Source of the DNA: Clostridia bacterium
GTDB taxonomy: Bacteria > Bacillota > Clostridia > Oscillospirales > Acutalibacteraceae
Length of the DNA: 64,000 bases
Direction of reading: 5' to 3'
Assembly (NCBI GenBank): GCA_017452785.1
Contig: JAFTLT010000013.1
Location: 1-64,000, forward strand
A program made the translations under genes and the position numbers. Position 1 is the stretch's first letter, and each line of letters opens with the position of its first letter. Shown in pieces: positions 59,974 to 64,000 of this stretch. Under the pieces are notes generated by a model. The model did not search any database. It was not told where the DNA came from and worked only from the letters and a program-made list of their open reading frames with translations.

Positions 59974-60807
59974 ATGAAAAAGAAAAAACTCTTGAAAGCG
60001 ATAGCGGTTTTGCTCGTCTTAGCACTTGCTGTTGTGGGCATTATGTTTGCAGGTGACCTTTTCAGTACTCTGCCGAGTGCTCTTATGATATCCTCTCACA
60101 CTGATTCTGCTCCCACACTCGTGGCTCACAGAGGCCTTTCCTCAATTTATCCTCAGAACACAATACCCGCTTTTGAGGGCGCAGCGCAGTACGGCTTCAG
60201 CTATTATGAGCTTGATGTACATACAACAAAAGACGGTGAGTGGGTTGTTATCCATGACGATACAGTTAACGCTATGACAAACGGCGAAGGCGAGGTTGAG
60301 TCCTTCACACTTGAGGAAATAAGAGGGCTCTCCATTGATGGCGGTAACGGCATAGAAAACCACGAGGGACTTATTGTACCCACTCTCAGTGAAAGCCTTG
60401 ATGTCTGTGAAGAGACAGGCATACTCCCCGTAATTGAGCTGAAAAAGTGCGATGTGCAGTATCTGCCCGACTTAATTGAAATGCTTGAAGATTACGGTCT
60501 TAGCAAGACAGCAAAGATAATCTCCTTTGATAAGGGTTATCTCGAAGAGTACCGCAAGTTGGACAGCGAGATAGATATACTCTATCTTGCAAATGATCCG
60601 TCGGTTGAAGATATTGACTGGTGCATTGCAAATAATTTCGGAATTAACTTCAATCACGGCAACCTTTATAAATGTCTCGATGCAATACGCTATGCAAAAA
60701 AGCAGGGCGTTACAATTGCGGCATGGACAGTTGACAACACAATTTTTGCCGATATAATGGTGCTTTTCGGTGCTGAATATATCACAACAAATAAGATTTT
60801 ACCTTAA
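59974..60807 (+). CDS. Glycerophosphodiester phosphodiesterase
   Basis: This 277-residue GDPD enzyme is anchored or secreted through an N-terminal hydrophobic helix (about 7-28). The family signature starts with VAHRGLSSIYPQNTIPAFE (histidine at 53), the metal glutamate/aspartate pair lies in YYELDVHTTKDG, and VVIHDD and PVIELK follow. It would hydrolyse glycerophosphodiesters from lipids or teichoic acids outside the membrane. The nucleotidyltransferase gene starts 20 bases downstream. AAAAGGAG precedes the ATG. Confidence 0.92.
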   Translation: MKKKKLLKAIAVLLVLALAVVGIMFAGDLFSTLPSALMISSHTDSAPTLVAHRGLSSIYPQNTIPAFEGAAQYGFSYYELDVHTTKDGEWVVIHDDTVNAMTNGEGEVESFTLEEIRGLSIDGGNGIENHEGLIVPTLSESLDVCEETGILPVIELKKCDVQYLPDLIEMLEDYGLSKTAKIISFDKGYLEEYRKLDSEIDILYLANDPSVEDIDWCIANNFGINFNHGNLYKCLDAIRYAKKQGVTIAAWTVDNTIFADIMVLFGAEYITTNKILP

Positions 60808-60827
60808 GAAATCAAGAGGTGAGAAAA

Positions 60828-61742
60828 ATGTATAAAGCTACACTCATTATCATGGCTGCAGGTATGGGCAGCAGATACGGCGGTTTGAAACAGATTGACC
60901 CTATAGGTGAAAACGGTGAAATAATTCTTCACTATTCAGTTTATGACGCAATAAAGGCAGGCTTTGACAGGGTTATCTTTGTTATCAAGCACGAAATTGA
61001 AAGGGATTTCAAGGCTGTTATTGAAGGCAAGTTTGAGGATAAAATTAAAATCGAATATGCCTATCAGGATATAAACAACCTACCTGAGGGCTACAGTGTG
61101 CCTGAGGGAAGATTAAAGCCTTGGGGCACAGGTCATGCTGTGCTCTCTTGCAAGGATATGATTGACGGCCCCTTTGCCGTTATCAATGCAGACGATTATT
61201 ACGGCAGAGAAACCTTCAGCCTTATTTATAACGAGATAACAAGAGAAAAGCCCGATGACGGCAAATATAATTTCTGCATGGTGGGATTCAAGGTTGAAAA
61301 CACACTGACAGAAAACGGCCATGTTGCAAGAGGCGTGTGCCGGACCGATTCGGCAGGGTACCTGACAGATATAGTTGAGAGAACAAAGATTGCTAAGCGT
61401 GACGGCAAGATTATGTTCACCGAAGACGAGGAAAACTGGATAGAAATTCCTGAGGGCAGCACTGTGTCAATGAACTGTTGGGGCTTCACAAAGGATATGA
61501 TGAAGGAGCTTGAGGAGAGATTTGAAGGCTTCCTCGAAAAGAATAAGGATAATATGCTCAGATGCGAATATTTCCTGCCCTTTGTGGTTGATGACCTTCT
61601 TAAAGTTGGCAAGGCTACTGTCAAGGTGCTCAGCACAACAGAAAAGTGGTATGGTGTAACATATAAGGCTGATAAGGAAATAGTGGTGTCAGCTCTCAGA
61701 CAAAAGGTATCAGACGGAGTTTATCCCGAAAAGCTGTGGTGA
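60828..61742 (+). CDS. Sugar-phosphate nucleotidyltransferase family protein
   Basis: This 304-residue protein starts with the GT-A nucleotidyltransferase motif LIIMAAGMGSRYGGLKQ, with KPWGTGHAVLSC and the metal aspartates in VINADDYYGRE. Such enzymes make NDP-sugars or cytidylyl-activated alcohols. Substrate is not readable. The start at 60828 follows AGAGGTGAG. It is sandwiched between a glycerophosphodiesterase and a hexapeptide acetyltransferase, so a role in surface polymer building blocks is possible but unproven. Confidence 0.85.
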   Translation: MYKATLIIMAAGMGSRYGGLKQIDPIGENGEIILHYSVYDAIKAGFDRVIFVIKHEIERDFKAVIEGKFEDKIKIEYAYQDINNLPEGYSVPEGRLKPWGTGHAVLSCKDMIDGPFAVINADDYYGRETFSLIYNEITREKPDDGKYNFCMVGFKVENTLTENGHVARGVCRTDSAGYLTDIVERTKIAKRDGKIMFTEDEENWIEIPEGSTVSMNCWGFTKDMMKELEERFEGFLEKNKDNMLRCEYFLPFVVDDLLKVGKATVKVLSTTEKWYGVTYKADKEIVVSALRQKVSDGVYPEKLW

Positions 61743-61746
61743 AATT

Positions 61747-62367
61747 ATGGTAATAATGACAACTGAAGAATCAAAAAAGAGAATGCAGGAGGGCAGACTC
61801 TATCTGCCTGAGGATGAAGAGATAATGCATCAGCAGATGCTCTGCCTTGAAAAACTCTATGACTATAACGCAACGAGACCCTCTGAATTTGAAAAGAGAG
61901 AGGCGCTTCTCAAAGAGATGTTTGGTGAGATAGGTGAGGGCTGTTATATAGAGCCGCCTTTTCACGCCAACTGGGCAGGCAAGCATGTCCATTTCGGAAA
62001 CAATGTTTATGCCAACTTCAATCTCACTCTCGTTGATGACACTGACATTTATGTGGGCGACAAGGTTATGTTTGGCCCCAATGTGACAGTTGCAACGGCA
62101 GGTCACCCCATTGACCCGCCGCTTCGCTATCAGGCAATGCAGTATAACGTCCCCGTTCACATTGGTGAAAACGTGTGGATAGGTGCAAATGCTGTTGTGC
62201 TCCCCGGTGTGACCATTGGTGACAATAGCGTTATCGGCGCAGGCAGTGTGGTGACAAAAGACATTCCTGCAAATGTGGTTGCTGTGGGCAACCCCTGCAG
62301 AGTCCTTCGTGAGATAGGCGAGCACGATAAGGAGTTTTACTACAAAGACAGAAAAATTGATGTGTAA
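61747..62367 (+). CDS. Maltose/galactoside O-acetyltransferase family (hexapeptide repeat)
   Basis: This 206-residue LacA/Maa-type enzyme shows an N-terminal Maa domain (QEGRLYLPEDEEIMHQQML then EKREALLKEMFGE) and the left-handed beta-helix with hexapeptide turns (VHFGNNVYANFNLTLVDD, VHIGENVWIGANAVVLPG, VTIGDNSVIGAGSVVT). The catalytic histidine is in TAGHPIDPPLR. It transfers acetyl groups to sugar hydroxyls. It follows the nucleotidyltransferase gene by 4 bases. Confidence 0.92.
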   Translation: MVIMTTEESKKRMQEGRLYLPEDEEIMHQQMLCLEKLYDYNATRPSEFEKREALLKEMFGEIGEGCYIEPPFHANWAGKHVHFGNNVYANFNLTLVDDTDIYVGDKVMFGPNVTVATAGHPIDPPLRYQAMQYNVPVHIGENVWIGANAVVLPGVTIGDNSVIGAGSVVTKDIPANVVAVGNPCRVLREIGEHDKEFYYKDRKIDV

Positions 62368-62373
62368 ATTAAG

Positions 62374-62400
62374 AAAGCGGCTCACTGAGCTGCTTTTTTT
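62374..62400 (+). terminator. Terminator after the acetyltransferase
   Basis: AGCGGCTC pairs with GAGCTGCT around a three-base loop, with seven T following. Confidence 0.8.
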
Positions 62401-62438
62401 GTACGCACTGTAGGGACCGGCGGTGATGTGGTTTGTTG

Positions 62439-62690
62439 CCGCCGTTTTTTTGAGTGCAGAGTGCAGAGCGCAGAACGCAGAGTGGCGTTTCGGTTTCGGA
62501 GTAGAGGAAAGTTTCGTTCCGCCGAACAGACCCCTCTGTCAAGTCCACATGAATGTGTCCTTGACATCTTTTGTTCCACAAACGGGAACCCTTTTGTCTG
62601 CTTCGCAGACATTTCCCCTGTTAGGGGAAGACTTTTATTATGCAATCGGAGCGAAGCGACACTCAATCCATAATTCATAATTTTTCCCGG
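62439..62690 (+). repeat. Dispersed intergenic repeat mosaic, opposite orientation to 131-261
   Basis: The segment runs CCGCCGTTTTTTTGAGTGCAG, then GCAGAACGCAGAGTGGCG, then CGTTTCGGTTTCGGAG, and continues to CCCCTCTGTC at 62531. It is a reverse-complement homologue of 131-261. A TGTCTGCTTCGCAGACA hairpin follows, then TTTCCCCTGTTAGGGGAA, and an ATTCATAATT copy at 62669-62688. Overlapping frames here are repeat translations and not genes. Confidence 0.6.
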
Positions 62691-62752
62691 CGGGCTTCGG
62701 CTCGCCGTTTTATCTTATCTCCCCCCGCGTACACATTGTCGAAAACTAACTA

Positions 62753-62781
62753 TTGAAATATATCTCTTTTTATGTTAAAAT
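62753..62781 (+). promoter_or_regulatory. Promoter of secA
   Basis: TTGAAA (62753-62758) and TAAAAT (62776-62781) are 17 bp apart. Confidence 0.7.
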
Positions 62782-62831
62782 AAAGTAATTGTGTTATACA
62801 GTTTATGAATTTACTTAATGAGGTGATATAA

Positions 62832-64000
62832 ATGGGCTTACTTAAAAAGCTCTTCGGTGATTACTCAAGCAAAGAAATCAAAAGAGTAAAACCGATTATG
62901 AATAGCGTTCTCGCTCTCGAAGAGGAATATGCGGCTCTTTCCGACAGCGAGCTTAAAGCTAAAACCAATGAATTTAAAGAAAGACTTGCTCAGGGCGAAA
63001 CTCTTGACGGCATCCTTCCCGAAGCATTTGCAGTTTGCCGTGAGGCTTCATGGCGTGTGCTCGGCATGAAGCACTTCCCCGTGCAGATTATGGGCGGCAT
63101 TATTCTTCATCAGGGCAGAATTGCCGAAATGAAAACCGGTGAAGGTAAAACCCTCGTGGCTACACTGCCTGCTTATCTCAATGCTCTTTCAGGCAAGGGC
63201 GTTCACATTGTTACTGTCAATGACTATCTTGCCCGCCGAGACAGTGAGTGGATGGGCAAGGTTTACCGCTTCCTCGGTCTTACAGTGGGTCTTATTGTCA
63301 ACGGCCTTGAAAATGACGAAAGACGCAAGGCGTACTCTGCCGATATTACTTACGGTACTAACAACGAAATGGGCTTTGACTATCTTCGTGACAATATGGT
63401 GCAGTATTTTGAGCAGAAGGTTCAGCGTGGACATAACTTTGCCATTGTCGACGAGGTTGACTCAATTCTTATCGACGAGGCAAGAACCCCACTTATTATT
63501 TCAGGTATCGGTTCCCGTTCAAGTGAGCTTTACAGCATTGCAAACACCTTTGTGCGTGGTCTTAAGTGCCTTAAAATCGGTGAGGTTGATTCCAAGGCTG
63601 ATTTTGAAGAGCTTGCCAAAGAGGCAGGTGCAGACTATGTGGTTGATGAAAAAGCAAAGAGTGCAACCCTGACAAAAAGCGGTATCAAAAAGGCTGAGCG
63701 CTTCTTTAATGTTGAAAACCTCAGTGATCCCGAAAATATTACACTTTCTCACCACATCAACACAGCCGTTAAAGCCTACGGCATTATGACAAGAGATGTT
63801 GACTATGTTGTCAAAGACGGCGAAGTGCTTATCGTTGATGAATTTACAGGCCGTATTATGATAGGCAGACGCTACTCCAACGGTCTTCATCAGGCTATTG
63901 AAGCTAAGGAAGGCGTAAAAATTGCAAAGGAAAACAAGACCCTTGCAACTATTACCTTCCAGAACTATTTCCGTCTTTACGCAAAGCTTTCAGGTATGAC
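62832..64000 (+). CDS. secA: Preprotein translocase ATPase SecA (5' part, cut by window end)
   Basis: This is the first 389 codons of SecA, the motor that drives secretory proteins through SecYEG. Visible are Walker A in EMKTGEGKT (T102-T108), the DEAD-type motif [15 protein letters not shown] (D207-D210) and the start of the preprotein cross-linking domain (from about residue 225). The block [20 protein letters not shown] and the motif-IV region [15 protein letters not shown] lie at the window end. The reading frame runs open to base 64000. GGTGATATAA precedes the ATG. Confidence 0.98.
   Translation, partial: MGLLKKLFGDYSSKEIKRVKPIMNSVLALEEEYAALSDSELKAKTNEFKERLAQGETLDGILPEAFAVCREASWRVLGMKHFPVQIMGGIILHQGRIAEMKTGEGKTLVATLPAYLNALSGKGVHIVTVNDYLARRDSEWMGKVYRFLGLTVGLIVNGLENDERRKAYSADITYGTNNEMGFDYLRDNMVQYFEQKVQRGHNFAIVDEVDSILIDEARTPLIISGIGSRSSELYSIANTFVRGLKCLKIGEVDSKADFEELAKEAGADYVVDEKAKSATLTKSGIKKAERFFNVENLSDPENITLSHHINTAVKAYGIMTRDVDYVVKDGEVLIVDEFTGRIMIGRRYSNGLHQAIEAKEGVKIAKENKTLATITFQNYFRLYAKLSGM

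Noticed and set aside
62423-62680. Overlapping frames of 60-98 residues in the intergenic mosaic
   Set aside because: Their products are Ala/Cys/Arg-rich translations of the dispersed repeat, without ribosome sites.
63139-63672. 177-residue plus-strand frame near the window end
   Set aside because: It is a shadow frame within secA, whose true frame is open from 62832 to the window end with all SecA motifs.
1-64000. rRNA and tRNA genes
   Set aside because: No tRNA GTTCGAATC arm pattern with matching acceptor stem and no rRNA segment was recognised. A tRNA scan would confirm this.

Overview
The window reads as the chromosome of a low-to-moderate GC Gram-positive anaerobe of the class Clostridia, most likely a gut Oscillospiraceae/Ruminococcaceae member. 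This rests on Shine-Dalgarno AGGAGG-type starts almost everywhere, TTGACA/TATAAT promoters with 17-bp spacers, and Firmicutes gene pairs (ylxM-ffh, DUF1934-argS, a stand-alone nrdR, a TSCPD-domain protein, a CD1247-type protein, zapA next to a U32 peptidase). It also rests on secreted proteins with BspA-type leucine-rich repeats and DUF6273. No rRNA, tRNA, CRISPR array or prophage is visible. Species assignment is inference. 

Layout. 1-2.8 kb: an SRP/translation operon (ylxM, ffh, rpsP, khpA) behind a perfect sigma-A promoter. 3.3-5.7 kb: a TetR regulator and an FGGY sugar kinase. 5.7-10.1 kb (minus): a large membrane protein of unknown function and a GH95 alpha-L-fucosidase. 10.2-16.6 kb: DUF1934-argS, then a response regulator, a sensor kinase and an HtrA-type protease, probably an envelope-stress unit. 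16.9-22.1 kb: M14 peptidase, Nudix hydrolase, Maf, an E2-like acyltransferase, an unknown protein and an esterase. 22.1-25.4 kb: a split chromate-type transporter, then a sigma factor, an ankyrin-bearing membrane protein and a secreted protein. 25.5-27.8 kb: a TIM-barrel isomerase, nrdR and cysK. 28-32.4 kb (minus): a heterodimeric ABC exporter with a long leader holding an 18-codon ORF, a structured RNA, an inverted repeat and a 274-bp MITE. 32.5-37.4 kb: an MFS permease, a YefM/RelE-type toxin-antitoxin pair, a membrane protein, a small kinase-like P-loop protein, a GNAT enzyme and mltG. 37.5-46.9 kb: efp, the CD1247-like protein, dCMP deaminase, U32 peptidase, zapA, an MgtC-like protein, a second sigma-factor module, small hypotheticals, a YfcE-like phosphodiesterase and a PAP2 phosphatase. 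47-64 kb: a DUF6273 surface protein behind a second copy of the structured RNA, uracil-DNA glycosylase, pduL, a Thr-linker surface protein, an HD nucleotidase, gapdh, a 1199-residue LRR surface protein, a GDPD/nucleotidyltransferase/acetyltransferase run, and the start of secA (cut by the window end). 

The most interesting signals lie between genes. One is a pair of homologous structured RNAs (about 32004-32176 minus and 47366-47527 plus). Each has its own promoter, a long closed hairpin and a terminator, and each sits upstream of an operon on its own strand. Another is the layered leader of the ABC exporter. A third is a pair of unrelated secreted proteins that share both a signal-peptide motif and an unusual Cys/Phe-rich C-terminal tail. 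The intergenic space also holds several families of small inverted-repeat elements, often between convergent genes.
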